Positions 24,270 to 36,009 of a DNA stretch of 64,000 nucleotides are shown piece by piece; the first letter of the stretch is position 1, and the number at the start of each line of letters is the position of its first letter. The notes under the pieces were generated by a model. The model searched no databases, was not told where the DNA came from, and worked only from the letters and a program-made list of their open reading frames with translations. Position numbers and translations under genes: made by a program. Source of the DNA: Nectonema munidae (lineage: Eukaryota > Nematomorpha > Nectonematoida > Nectonematidae); assembly GCA_030549495.1 (NCBI GenBank), contig JAUIRK010000150.1, positions 1-64,000 on the forward strand, written 5' to 3'.

Positions 24270-27200
24270 GTTTTTTCTGAGATGCAAATCTCAAGCGAGG
24301 TTTTGAGAGTCGGTATAAAACTGGATTGCTTCAAATTGAATAAAGTCTTTGATGTATTGGGTGATGTGGTCGCACGATTCAATTAGTGTTTGACATTCTT
24401 CGTCGAGTATCGTGGTTAAATGATTAAGTGGTAGGCTTGTGGTGAAGAAGGCGGAAAGTGAATCGCCTCTATAGAATGAGAGAGCGATTGCGCACTTTTT
24501 TGATTTTTTGGCGGCATCAGTAAATATCCTTAGTTTGGTTGAGTCAGAGATGTGTCTCCATTCTTTTATGGGTGAGGCTGCACGTGTTTTGGGTGTATTG
24601 ATTGTGATATCAAAGGGCAGGGGCGAGGCGGGGTGCATAAGTCTGGTTGGGTGTATTTTTGGGTGAATGATATATCGGTGTAGATGGGGAAGTGATGTGT
24701 GAAGTAGTTGCGCATATGGATGGGAGGTGTTGTTGTGAGGAATGTGTAGATAAAATGCTGAGGAAGGAGGTATTAGTGATTTGTATGTATCGATATATCG
24801 CCTTATTAGTGTATCTTTAAGTTGGTGAGAAGAGGTTTACAAGTCAGTGTGAATTCTATATAGCTGTGGAGGTAGTGCGGAAAGCTTTTGAAATAGTTAG
24901 AAGACTAAGACGGTGAATTTTCAAAAGGAAAGTTAGGGTTGAGGGGTGAGTAAGCGATTTACACCATGATAAAAGGTCGTTTTGAAGAGCTGGAAGGATG
25001 AGGGATTTATATATGAAGAGGGAATGTGGAATTTTGAGGCCCCATTTGTATGAAATGGCTCTATTTAGTAGAAAAAGAATTTTTGAGAGTTTTGTGTATG
25101 TATTTTTAAAGTGGGTGGCCTATTTGAGGTTCGATTGGAAGGTGAGTCCAAGGTATTTTATGGTCACTGATGGTTTAATAAGGGTGGTATGGTCTAAGCA
25201 AAGGGGTAAGTGTGGGGAATGTTTTCGTTTGAAGTGAATTAAAGGAGTTTTAGATGTGTTGAAGGAAATCTTCAATGAGCTGACTGTGAACTTAAGAGTG
25301 TTGAAAAGTGTGGTCATTTGGAGAAGATTTTCCGATTGGGTGTTGGATGAAAAGGAGAAAAGTAGATCATCGGAGTAGCCCTGAGAAAAATGTGATTTGG
25401 AGTCTAGAAGATCTAAGAGATGGTTAATAAGAATAAGCCAAAGAATGAAGGCAGCCGCCCTGAGGGGTAGAAAGAGAGAGTGTATGGATTGCGCAGAGAT
25501 CTTTGTCGCGAAAGATTGGGCAGCGATTAAGTAAATAGTTGCTGATAAATTTGATGATGTAGGATGGATAGCGCTTAAGATACATATTGAATATGATCGC
25601 AGGGTGCCAGGCGCTGTTGAAGGCGTTGTCGATATCGAGGAATAAGACAGATTTTGTTTTCTGAGATGAAATGGAGTGCTCTAGATATTCCGTAAATTTG
25701 GATAAAGCTGATTCTGTGTTTTTGCGGGGGAGATAGGCAAATTGTGAAGGGTGGATAAGGCTGTGTTGTGTTATGTACTGAATAAGGCGCTTACGAATAA
25801 TTTTTTCGAGTAGCTTGTACAAGACGGGAAGAATGGATATGGGACGCCAATTTTTAAGAGTTGAAGGGTCTTTGTGGGGTTTTGGTAAAAAGAGGAGTTT
25901 TCCAATTTTCCATATGGAAAAAAGGAGTGCTTAATGCTTGCATTTAAGATGTTGAGTAGGTGGATGTTTTGAAGGTGAAATGATTTTTTGATATGGGAGA
26001 GTCAACTCCATGTGATAATTCTTTTAATATGATGGGGGGAGCGTAAGAGTGACTTAAAGATGATGTTAGCTGGTGTGAGAGTGAGCGTAAGGTGGAGTGA
26101 ATATGGTCGTCTAAGTTAGGGCTGTCGGGAGGAAAAATAGAGTAGAGGAATGGAGGGTTTATTAGAGTTGAGTAAGGGTTTCCGTGGGGGAGGAGTTGGT
26201 GTAAGTTAATAGTATTTTCCTTTGGTTTAACTATTTTATTGATGGTGCTCCAGGGATTAGGTGAGGTGTTGGAAGTGAAATGTATCCAAGAATCGCGCTT
26301 CGCTTTTTTAATGGAGCATAGGTAGGTGTGCTTGATTTTTGAGTATGATGCAATGTTGGAGGGCGACGGGTCCTTTCTCAGGTTTTTGAGGGCTTTGCGG
26401 AGATTATATGTTTGTGAGGTGAGCTCTTTGGTCCAGAAATGTGCGTGCTTTCTTTTGGGAAAGGGATTAGAAGGTGTGGAGAGTTTGATGGAAGATGATA
26501 GCGTGTTATTGAGGTTAAGTGCCGCGGTGTCGATATCGGTGCTTTTGCGTAGCGCGGGCAAAGTTCGTGGGAGATTTGCTGCGAGTGTTCGCAAGAATGT
26601 ATACCAGTGTGTATACTTTACAGATATTGTAGGATTAGGAGTGTGTTTCGCTGGATTGAAAATAAATTGGAAGGTGATATAATGATGAGGTTCAATCAAT
26701 CAATTTTTTTTTTCAATGATGAGTTCTCAATTTCCCAATTTGAGATGAGGTTGTATGTATTTGTTGACGCAAGGATAATGTCGATATGTGAGGAGATGAT
26801 GTTGTTGTTCACAATTTTAAAAAAGGTTGGATTCTTAGTGGTGTCGCATAAGTGTAGATTTTGGATCGAGATGAAATTTAATGCTTATTTTCTTTTAGGT
26901 CCCAGAGTTGTGATCGGGCGTTGCAATCGGTTGTTATGATGAGATGGTAAGTGGCGGAGAGTGCTGCAGTGTGAGCTTTTGCTTGATTTAGTGAAAGTGT
27001 GAAGGCATTTGTAAAAGCAATAGTATTGGAGGGTGGGGAGTAGTATGAGCAAAAAAGGAGAGGAGAATTATTGGGAAAAATTATTGCAAATGCATATATT
27101 GCTTGGACGAAAACTGAGGAAGAAAAATAAACTTCAGTGTAGATTTGACAAGGATACATGCGGGAAAAGGTGTAGGAGGTGTGATGTAATGAGGCGAGTA

Positions 27201-27335
27201 TGCATTTGTAAGGGAGGTCAGGGAAGAATTATTATTAAGAGATAAAATGTCATAGAGAGAGGAGGATAGTAAATTAGTAAGGTTTGCCCAACTTAACGAT
27301 GAGTGGTTAAGATTTATATGCAGAAAGTTTAGCAT
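24270..27335 (-). mobile_element. LINE with endonuclease, RT and RNase H (I/LOA/R1-like)
   Basis: A non-LTR retrotransposon on the minus strand. The endonuclease starts at 27335 (MLNFLHINLNHSSLSWANL) and reaches DCNARSQLWD near 26905. The linker is 26699-25944. RT runs from 25822 (KIIRKRLIQ, then FLDIDNAFNSAWHPAI, LSTPQGG) to the catalytic YSDD at 25377-25366 and KYLGLTF near 25145. RNase H lies at 24638-24291 (IFTDAAKKS, then FYTDSQNL). Frames shift near 26900, 25930, 25450 and 24700. ORF1 is absent, so the copy is 5'-truncated. There is no poly(A) tail at the 3' side; it abuts the element ending at 24257. An RNase H places it in the I/R1/LOA range. Confidence 0.85.
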
Positions 27336-27449
27336 AAGTATTTGTTTATGATTTGAATATGAAGGTCGTGTAAGTTTTTAATGTGTTAGGCGCGAAAAGG
27401 CCAAGCTTCGAATGTAGAAAGATGATTTTGATGGCAATTAGAGCATCAA

Positions 27450-27590
27450 ACCAACTTACAAAATATCTTTTTATATAAAAATATTAAAAAAAAATATTAT
27501 ATAATTTATATAAAATATAAAATATATTATAATTTTTCAAAAAAATTATTTTTATATAAAAAGATATTTATTTTTGTTGGTTCATTTAGA
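27450..27590. repeat. Near-perfect AT palindrome
   Basis: AAATATCTTTTTATATAAAA at 27461 is mirrored by TTTTATATAAAAAGATATTT ending at 27569, with outer CCAAC/GTTGG at 27451 and 27576. It would fold as a long hairpin and may be a minimal MITE. Confidence 0.5.
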
Positions 27591-27659
27591 AAATTTTTTG
27601 AGAATTTTTTATATTAAATATTTTTATTTTTTTCTTTCTCTTTTATAAAGCATATTTTA

Positions 27660-27806
27660 TATTTATAGTTTTGTAATATACATATATAAAGGTTAAAGGT
27701 GGTGTGGTACCCCGCTGACATTGAGCTATGACTTTTTGGCAGAACCAGGATACGAATCTGGGACCCCTGACTCAAAGGCCTGCGCTCTAACCAATCTAAA
27801 GGTTCC
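27660..27806 (-). mobile_element. tRNA-derived SINE or tRNA pseudogene (Gln-like)
   Basis: The minus strand from 27806 to 27737 reads as a tRNA: A-box TAGATTGGTTAGAGCGC, an anticodon loop CTTTGAG, B-box AGATTCGTATCC, and a 3' end TGGTTCTGCCA. The anticodon would be TTG (Gln), but the anticodon and acceptor stems are imperfect. Extra sequence follows the tRNA part to about 27660, as in a SINE body. A working tRNA gene is unlikely. Confidence 0.55.
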
Positions 27807-27984
27807 ATTTTTTAAAAAATGTTCCAAAAAGGTTCCAAAGGTTCCACGCTGAGACGTCTGCATATCTGCATAAATTCTTACATTTTATTCACAGAGATCA
27901 CGAACAGTTACAAAGACTGTCCTTATAAAAGAAGACTGTCCTTATAAAAGAAGACTTTTCTTAGATATTTTGGAAAAATAGCTT

Positions 27985-28300
27985 GTGAACCCACACATTG
28001 AAAAAAGAAAAAATATACCCAGAAATTTGACAGCAAAAATAATGGTGGAAAAGAAAAGTAAAGAAGAAGAAAAAAGTTGTGGAGAGAAAAGAAAAAGAAG
28101 TAGATGTTACTTGTGTGAAAAATCAGATAAGTTTGATTCAAAATGTTGCATCTGTGAAAATTTTGTTTGTAAAACCCACCACAACAAGGTTTGCTCTAAT
28201 TGTTGTTGACTTCTAATGTTTCTCTCATTGTTTTTCATTAATTAAAGTAATCTAAGTTCTTTTTTTGTGGGTCCATTTGGACCCAAGAGGGAAATATGAA
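27985..28300 (+). pseudogene. piggyBac transposase C-terminal finger and 3' tail
   Basis: The frame ends with RCYLCEKSDKFDSKCCICEN, FVCKTHH and VCSNCC. This is the Cys/His-rich C-terminus typical of piggyBac transposases. It is followed by TGGGTCCATTTGGACCCAA at 28268, a palindrome of the kind seen near piggyBac 3' ends. The upstream transposase is missing; a SINE-like sequence lies instead. Confidence 0.6.
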
Positions 28301-28548
28301 AATAAATTTTTTGGGATAATACCGCCTGAATTTGACTGTGATTGTTTTTCACTTGACTTTTATACCTCAGCATCATCTCTGAGGATTATTTCTAGGCATG
28401 GAGGTCTTATTTTTTTATTCATCAATCACTTCCTTTTAAGAAAGTTAGAGCTGGCACATTTGATAAACCTTGTGAGTTCTGATACTCAAAGTTTTTGCGT
28501 TATTAAAATTTGCCTCACTCATCTTAATGACTTTTAGTTCATATCACA

Positions 28549-28985
28549 CCCTATTAGTGACGGCCTATTTTCATTTCTTCAGTGACGGGAGGGCTATTTT
28601 AGAACCCCCCCCCCCCCTCGATTTTTCTTGAATGATTGCAAATGTTTACAAAATTTTGGCGTGAACCTACTAAATGATTGATTGCGAATCCGATTGTGAC
28701 ATTTATTTTTTTATAAAAATCAATCAAACTTGTCAAAAATTGATTGATATTTGACAGCTCAAATAAAAAAAGAAACTTTTAGTTTAAATGGGTATACAAA
28801 ATTTTTTACACATATATACCCATTTTCAAGTGTGCTGAATACGATGGTCACGTTTATTTTTTTTTTAAATCAACCAAACCTGTCAAAAAATTGATTGATA
28901 TATGACAGCTCAACTAAAAATATAAACTTTTAGTTTAAATGGTTATACAAAGTTTTTTTACACATATATACCAATTTTCAAACTT
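28549..28985. mobile_element. End of a satellite-bearing piggyBac-like element
   Basis: CCCTATTAGTGACGGCC at 28549 is followed by a C-run (28605-28618) and two inverted units of satellite B (28690-28985). This is the same order, from the tip inward, as the right half of the element at 11116-14371. The far end is not seen; from 28985 the sequence joins a piece of the 500-bp SINE-containing repeat and then the LINE tail at 29050. Confidence 0.6.
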
Positions 28986-29049
28986 TTAAACTATTTTTGA
29001 ATGATGCTGAGAAAAATGAAGTAATGCAATCTTAATTTATTTGAAAACG

Positions 29050-31105
29050 TTGATTAAATCTTTTATTTAAAACATAATACAAGCAATAATATTTCGGTCA
29101 CTATGACCTTCTTCAGATATATTATATGACGTAAATTAAAGCGTGGAGTGTCTTGCTTGCTGAGTGTTGAGAGGGATTATTGGTGCTGACTGTAAGGAGA
29201 TTAATTTAGGTTAATCACATATATAGTATATATATTTGTAATGAATAAAATGAGAAAAATAAACATAATTTATGCATAATGATTTTCTGTTATAAAAAAT
29301 GAACTAAAAATCTATAATGATTGAGATGAGTATTCCATATTTTGCAAATTCTGGATTTTAGGGAAGTATTGGATTTATGAAGTCTGTATCTTGGGAGAAA
29401 AGAGAAGTCGAATTTCTCTAGGAATAGTTTTGGATTTCATGTTTATAACGAACCAGTCAGAAAAGGTAACATGTTGCAAGTTATTGAAAAATTTGGAAAC
29501 AAAAAGGGCTAAGCGAAGATTATAAGGTTGTTAAAACTTCAGTATCGTCCGAGCGTAAAAAATATCAAAGGTGTGGACTGCCTTGTTGAAAATAATTCGA
29601 ATGGCTTTTTTCTGTGCAACAATAATATTTTACAGTTCGTGTAATCTCAGTTTTCAACACCATAAATAAGGTGGTGTACAAAAAGGGATTTATAAATTAA
29701 AATTTTAATTTTTAAAGTTTTTGAAAAGCTTAAATTTTCGAATAACAGAATTTAGTTTGGCCTAAACATGAAAACGATGAATTTTTCAACTAAGCTTTTT
29801 ATCAATGACAAGGCCTTAAAAATTAAATGATCTACCAAATTGAAAACAAATTCAGCAGGAGCTATATTTTTTGAATTTGAAAAAAGCATCGCTTTACTCT
29901 TATCAATTTTAACATTGAAGCTATTTAGGGAAAACCAATTAAAAATATATTGAAAACTGTTTTTGTCTATTGAGATTTCAAAAGGAGTCAAAACTGCAAT
30001 ATCATCAGCATACATAAATAAATCAAATGACTTACAGACTTTATGAAGGTCATTTATATACATTCTGAACAAAAGGGGCCGAGGACTGATCCTTGTGGAT
30101 GATTAACAGGAAGAAATTTAGACAGACCATCATTGACACACACACACATATCACTAAACTCACATGCTTTAGAATCAAAACCAAGTTTCCGAAGTTTAAA
30201 AATCAAAAGAGAATGGGAGACAGAGTTAAATGCCTTCGACATATCGAGAAAAAGAGAAACAACATGAAATTTTTCATCTAAATTTTTTATTATGCTGTCA
30301 ATAAACAGAGAATGGAGGAGAGACGTTGAATGTCCCTTTCTAAGGCCAAATTGCTTGGAATAGATAATATTGTGTTGGGAAAATTATGCATACATTCTGT
30401 TGTAAAGTAGTTTTTCGAAAATTTTTGATAAAGATGAAATAATAATTGAAAAAGGCCCATAGTTCGACATCCCATATTTGCTGCCTTTTTTGAAAATGGG
30501 AATCATTTTACAAAACTTAAAAATGTTTGGAAATATGGAAAACTCAAGGCAAGAGTTATATCCTATGAATAATATAGAAGCAATTGTAGAAATAATATTT
30601 TTGATCAAAGTTATAGAAATTCCTAAAACCTCTTGCACAGATGCTATTTTAAGACTATTAACAGCAAAGAATATATCCTTTAAAGTGAATTTGTCAATAG
30701 TAAAACTATTATTACTAGCCTCAGGTAAATAAAGGTAATCTATATGTCTATTACACGAATTGTTAATGCAGAAATGTTGATTAAAATAACTAGCAATGCA
30801 GCTTTCATCCTCTATTACTTCACCATCAATTTTTAAACAAATTTATTTGAAGAATAATAATTAGTGAAGTTATTAAGCTTTTTCCATACCTGCCTAGAAG
30901 AACAACAAAAAAAAGTTTTGTAGTAATACCTATTTTTCAAAATTCGAGTAAGTATTTTATTTTCTTCCTATAAAAAACAAATTTATTTTTCAAGGCATCA
31001 TAAGAGTTGTTATACCTTTTATTTTTTTAAACGATAAAATAAGCGATCGCGCACTTGAATTGACTTCAGTCAGTAGTCCAGGAGTCATCCAAGGATTATG
31101 ATCAT
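29050..31105 (-). mobile_element. CR1/L2-like LINE, RT half and 3' tail
   Basis: Minus-strand order: PWMTPGLL (about 31070), an RT start NYGPFSIIISSLSKIFEKLL (30470-30400), MSKAFNSVSHSLL (30242), HPQGSVLGP, then YINDL and the catalytic YADD (30012-30001). A C-terminal part follows (to about 29330), then a 3' tail with a CTGAAGA-hairpin-GAAA motif at 29115-29090. Frames are broken many times. The 5' part continues beyond the nested Tigger at 32662. Confidence 0.8.
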
Positions 31106-32661
31106 CAGTCAAACCTGTGTTAGCGGTCACCTGCCTATAGCAGCCACCTGCTGATAGCGGCCAAAAGAAATTCCCTCGCAAATGAAAACAGTCTTACATA
31201 CCTTGTGTATAGCGGTCACCTCTCAAACGCGGCCAGCGGCCACTTGTTTTCAATCAAAACACAGGTTTTTACTTTAGTATAACGGCCATTGATGTTTTTT
31301 ACTTAAAAATTTTCAAGCTGCACGCAAAGATATTGTTGTAACAAACTTTTATCTTTGCAGCCTTTTAGTCAGTTTTATTTTTATCAAATCAGATTAAAAC
31401 TTATTTTATACGCATAGAATTTTAATCTTTCGAGCAGGAAATGTTGTACTTGATAGTATAAGGATTAAAAGCTTAAGGGTTAATTCTTAAAGCTTATATC
31501 ATATTAGAAATTACACAAAATTATTCCTTGTTAACTTTTAGAGTTCGAAAAAACTTTATTAGTTTCAAAATATAATTAATGGTAATTGGAAAGTCTATCA
31601 AGCCGCGTTGTTTTGGCAAAATCAATAAAAATGATCTCCCAGTAAACTACCATGCTAACAACAGGGCATGGATGACTAGTAATATTTTTGAAGTTTTTAT
31701 TCCCAAGCTTGATGCTAAAATGGCGAGACAAAACAGAAAAATTATCATGATTCTTGACAATGCTCCCTGCCATCCTCGACTTTGTTTAGAAAACATTAAA
31801 TTACTTTTCCTGCCTCCAAACACAACTTCTGTCACTCAACCCATGGATCAAGGCATCATTCAAGCTACTAAAATAAAGTTTAGAAAACTTCACCTAAAGC
31901 ATATCATGAGCCAGATGGAGCAAGATCCTGCTTTGACTGCACCTGATCTTATGAAGAATTCAAATATCCGGCAAGCTTTATATAGAGTTAATAAAGCATG
32001 GCTCGAAGTAGATCCTAATTCAATTCGAAAGTAGAGAAAGTAGTGATGATTTTGAATCTATCTGTAAAGAACTTCTTCAAATATCATTTCAAGAACTTGT
32101 TGAGATTGATGCCTGCCTGGATACGGTTAATAATGAGACTGATTTAACCATTGAAAGTTATCGTCAAAGAATTAAAAACCAAGATCTGGATGAAGACAGT
32201 GAAAGTGAAACTGACGTGTTCAATTTACCTGCAGAAGCTTCTCTTTGTAATTTAGCAGATGCAAGAAAATGCGTGGCAGATCTGAAAAAACTCGCCATCA
32301 ACAAAGGTTACGAAGGCATTTTGCGCAAATGTGAAGACTTGGATGATGAGATCTTGAATCAAGAACAGAGTCGAAGGAAGAAAGCAAAACAAAAGACAAT
32401 GTTAGACTTTATCAAGAAGATATGAAATTCAAATTACAGTTTGTTTTATATATTTTTACTGAAATAAATTTCGATATTACTACGTTTTTTTATTCATTAA
32501 TAGAGTAAATCTTTTTAGATGAATGTACTTACTACATACAATGAGTTGATGAAGTAACTACGAATTTTAATTTTATGATCATACTGTATACAGCGGCCAC
32601 CCTCCTATAACGGCCACCTTTTTGGTTTCCCTTGAATGGTCGCTATATGCAGGTTTGACTG
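31106..32661 (+). mobile_element. Tigger/pogo transposon nested in the LINE
   Basis: Ends CAGTCAAACCTG at 31106 and CAGGTTTGACTG ending at 32661 are perfect 12-bp inverses. AGCGGTCACC/GCGGCCACC-type repeats lie just inside. The element carries the 3' half of a pogo-type transposase (31579-32425). Across the insertion the LINE frame resumes as KNTN/DHNPWMTPGLL, so the insertion site is clear. Confidence 0.85.
31579..32425 (+). pseudogene. Tigger/jerky-like DDE transposase, N-terminally deleted
   Basis: ATG at 31579 opens MVIGKSIKPRCFGKINKNDL, then NNRAWMTSNIFEVFIPKLD, IIMILDNAPCHP, LFLPPNTTSVTQPMDQGII. The second catalytic Asp is in ILDNAPCH and the third acidic position in PMDQGI. The HTH DNA-binding domains and the first catalytic Asp are missing, because the coding begins inside the catalytic domain. 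A frameshift near 32030 leads into ESSDDFESICKELLQISFQE and on to the C-terminus KQKTMLDFIKKI. It probably never could move on its own. Confidence 0.85.
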
Positions 32662-33560
32662 TATTTGTGTTTTTTATCAATTTTTTTAATAAGATACACA
32701 ATTCAACTTCATTGGAGATAATATTATTTAAAATCATGAAAAATAAATTGGGATCATCATAGTAAGAGGATAAAATATTATGAAAGTTTAGAGAATTAAG
32801 TTTGGAAGCCAATTTGTAATTGTCAATTATTTTAATAGTGATGGATTTATTTTTTGTCTTGACAAGAAGATAGAAAAAGTGGATAGTGATCTGAGATACA
32901 AGAAGAAAATGAGAAAAAGATTGACTAACAAAAAAATTACCTATTAGAGTTTGAGATTGAGGACGAGTAGGTTTAGTTATGCTTATGCAAAAAAAAAATG
33001 TATGTAGTTAAACTTATACGAAAAAGGTGACATTAAATTGAGGAAGCTATTCGTTTTAGAACTACAATCAACTTTAAAAATATCTATATTGAAATCACGA
33101 AAAGGACATTCGAAAACTTATCGTCTAAATTATTCATCAAAGATTCTAAATCTAAAGGAAATTCATCAAAACTTACAGAAGAAGCGTTAGGTTAAAAATT
33201 ATATTTTTATTACCAGAAAGAAAAATTCCAAATGAAAAAGTTTCAAAATGAGATGAATGAAAATTGTTTTCTAAAATACGAAAGGAAAGCAATTTATGTA
33301 TAAAATATCCAAGTCCAGAAAGTAAAGATAAAGTTTCAGCTTTTGAAATTAAAAACTTTAATTTATTTGCGAAGTCATTACTAAGCCAAGTTTCTTGAAT
33401 ACCACTGAGTTAAAGAAGTATTGCTTTCAATAGAATTCACTAAAAAGTTAATGTCAGAAAACTTAGAATTAAGAGATTGAGGAACATGGTGCTAAAAGTT
33501 TTATCAAAGATTCAGAAAACTTAAAATATCAAAGATTTAGAAACTTAAATATATCTTCGA
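32662..33560 (-). mobile_element. CR1/L2-like LINE, endonuclease and linker half
   Basis: This is the 5' part of the LINE interrupted by Tigger. Minus-strand reading shows EFPLDLESLMNNLDDKFSNV (about 33160), the endonuclease end ISDHYPLF (about 32895) and a linker KLNSLNFHNILSSYYDDPNL (about 32800). Frames are broken. The 5' end is not defined. Confidence 0.6.
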
Positions 33561-33764
33561 CATTTAAGCAGTGTGATTCTCTAAACTTTGTGTTTGTGTG
33601 TGCGTTGTAACCCAATCCAAAAATACACAAATGATTCTTTTTTGTATTATGATGATATTAGTTTATTTTAGTTTCGACTATATATTTATACAGCATGAAT
33701 TTTGTCTTAAAAGGTAAAATCTTTGTTCGGCGAAATAGTGAAAACAAAGCATTCAATTTGATTG

Positions 33765-33830
33765 AAACATAATTTATATGTGACTTCCAATTAAGTGTAA
33801 TTTATATGTGACTTCCAATTAAGTGTATTG
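33765..33830. repeat. 28-bp tandem duplication
   Basis: AATTTATATGTGACTTCCAA with TTAAGTGT occurs twice in a row, identical. The sequence 33560-33880 around it shows no gene. Confidence 0.8.
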
Positions 33831-33879
33831 TGTATAACGATTTCAAGAAAGTTGAAAGAATTTGAAAATTCTATATTGA

Positions 33880-34780
33880 TTTTATTGATTATTATAGATA
33901 TTTTTTCATATTTTTTAGATAAATTCGAAAATAATAATTTCATTGGTTTTCTCAAAGTTTACCATGACTGAGAAGTTAATTTATTAACAAGCCTGTTTAA
34001 GCGTTTGTTTATTTTCAGAAAGTCTAAATTTTTACCTTTGAATAATAGAGTGTTATCATTCGCATATGCATAGCATGAAACTGTTTCGCTTGTGACGCAA
34101 TCTAAAACTTCATTCAAGTAAACAATAAACAAATGAGGGCCAGGAACGGACCCGTGTGGTACATCTATACCCAAATGAGGTTTAATATTTGAATTATGAT
34201 TATTAACATGAACATATGATTTTATTATCGATAAAAATGAGTTTATCTAACTGACAGTTTTTATTTGAACCTAAATAGACAAAGTTTATCACATAAGAAG
34301 TTAACTGATGAAGAATCGAAAGCACTTTTTAGATCAAAGGATACTGCTATACATGTTTCTTTTTGGACCAAGAACTAATAATATCCTTAATAAAAACTGT
34401 GTGCAACATTTCAAGAAAGTGAAATGTTCGAAAACCAAATTGTGTCAAAGATAAAATATTGTTATTTTCAAAATATGAGTATATTTTTTTATACATTATT
34501 TTTTCAAAAACTTTAGATATAATAGGAATAACTGATACTGGCCTGTAGTTCGTAATATCTACTTTTCTACCCTTTTTAAAAATTGGAACAATTTTTGAAA
34601 TTGTAAGAATTTTAGAAAAAAACCATCATTGATAGATTTGTTGTTGAAAACATTTCTAAGAAGATTACATATAGTTGATCTAATATATTTGATCAGCTTC
34701 CCAGTATGGCCTAAATAATCTTGGCAACTACTGTTTTTGACAGAATGTATAGCCAGCAGCACATCATTATTTGAGATATA
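33880..34780 (-). mobile_element. Second CR1-like LINE copy, RT part
   Basis: Minus order: FNNKSINDGFFLKFLQF (34650), then KVDITNYRPVSVIPIISKVF (34560-34510), LTQFGFR (34440), VPHGSVPGPHLFIVYLNEVL (34160-34100) and YANDNTLLF (34060). The catalytic YADD has become YAND, so this RT copy is dead even apart from its frame breaks. Confidence 0.7.
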
Positions 34781-34782
34781 GC

Positions 34783-35000
34783 TTAAATCAAAAACATTTT
34801 ATTGATTGTAACTCCTCTTATTAATAATGTGATGCGTAAGTTAGAATCAAGAACAACGGCAAGATATTTGTATGCGTTAACTTTAACTAAGGAATTAGAA
34901 CCCAAATTAAAGTTTAAATGATTTTTGAATTTATCAAAAATTAAATAGTTAGACTTTTTCATATTTATATCAATAGAATTAGAAAGAGAGGTCATTAGTA
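34783..35000 (-). mobile_element. Third LINE scrap, RT C-terminal part
   Basis: The minus frame reads SNSIDINMKKSNYLIFDKFK, then VKVNAYKYLAVVLDSNLR. This is the part of RT just after the YADD box. It lies upstream of the RT start of the neighbouring copy, so it must be a separate insertion. Confidence 0.6.
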
Positions 35001-35214
35001 TATTTTACTCAAAAAATTATTAATAATTCCCGCATCATTTAACAAGTTGTTAAAGCGATATAGAGTAGCGCAATCATCTTCATACAAATAAAATTTAAAA
35101 AGCGTGCAGCTAAACTAAAAAATATAGATATTTGGTCTAAATTATTAAATTATATTTCAATTGAATTTGAAAAATAATTTCAAAGAAAATTATAAAATTG
35201 TTTTTGAATTTAAC

Positions 35215-36003
35215 TTTTTAACCGGATCTTCCCTTTCTAACTTTCACAACCAGTTCATCCAAGCTGGGTTTGACAATCTCAATTGCAGATTTGACTCGAA
35301 GTTGTTGAATTACTGTGTGCACTTGGATCCCAGAAATTAGTCGAAAAAGTAAGAAGAATTGGTAACTTATGGAGACACCGAAGTGATGGATGTGGCTCGA
35401 TTTTTCAAACAAGATGTGATGCCCACTGTATCTGCCTTTCGAGATTTCAAATGTGGTTATATATCAACTGACTATGAATACTTTTTACAAGTTATTAATA
35501 TATTCCCTGTTTCCACGGTTGAATGCGAAATTGGGTTTAGTTCGATGAATGACATCAGTACATCAGAACGTAATCAGATGAGTGTACACGCATTTGATGC
35601 TGTTCTTTTTCGGAATATCAATGGACCCCCTATTTCATGGGTAGATTTTACAAAATACGTTCACACTTGGTTAAAAAACCATCGATCTGCAATCAGCCAG
35701 GATCGAAAAACAGATGATGGGTGTACAGTGACGGATCGAGAAATTTCTTATAGGGGGCAGAAATCTATTAAATTTTTTTGCAATTTGGCTAAAAGTCTTC
35801 AGAGAATACGACAGCTGTATTATGTCTTTTAGAATCACTAATTACCTATGTTTTCATATTTATAACATTATTTTGCCATGAATAAATTGCAAAATTTTAT
35901 TTTTTATACATGTAAGGGTATACATTATTAAGGGAAATTTTCAAAGCCATTTTTCATTCCGGGGGCCCATGAAGCCTCCCCCTCCCTTTTGAATCCTCCA
36001 CTG
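35215..36003 (+). pseudogene. hAT transposase C-terminal part (KIAA1586-like) and right end
   Basis: The frame 35359-35832 reads YGDTEVMDVARFF, then INIFPVSTVECEIGFSSMND, RNQMSVHAF and FTKYVHTWLKNHRSA. This is the hAT dimerisation region as in KIAA1586-like transposases. Weak homology continues left to about 35215. The right end TTGAATCCTCCACTG at 36003 (inverse CAGTGGAGGATTCAAAAGGG) is a hAT terminus. The left end and most of the catalytic core are missing. Confidence 0.75.
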
Positions 36004-36009
36004 TGTGTG

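Noticed and set aside
24998-25237. + strand frame of 79 residues
   Set aside because: Antisense to the LINE reverse transcriptase.
26326-26939. Two + strand frames of 110-118 residues
   Set aside because: They are antisense to the LINE linker and endonuclease region.
27737-27806. Functional tRNA-Gln gene
   Set aside because: Stems are imperfect and the sequence continues as a SINE body, so a pseudogene or SINE is more likely.
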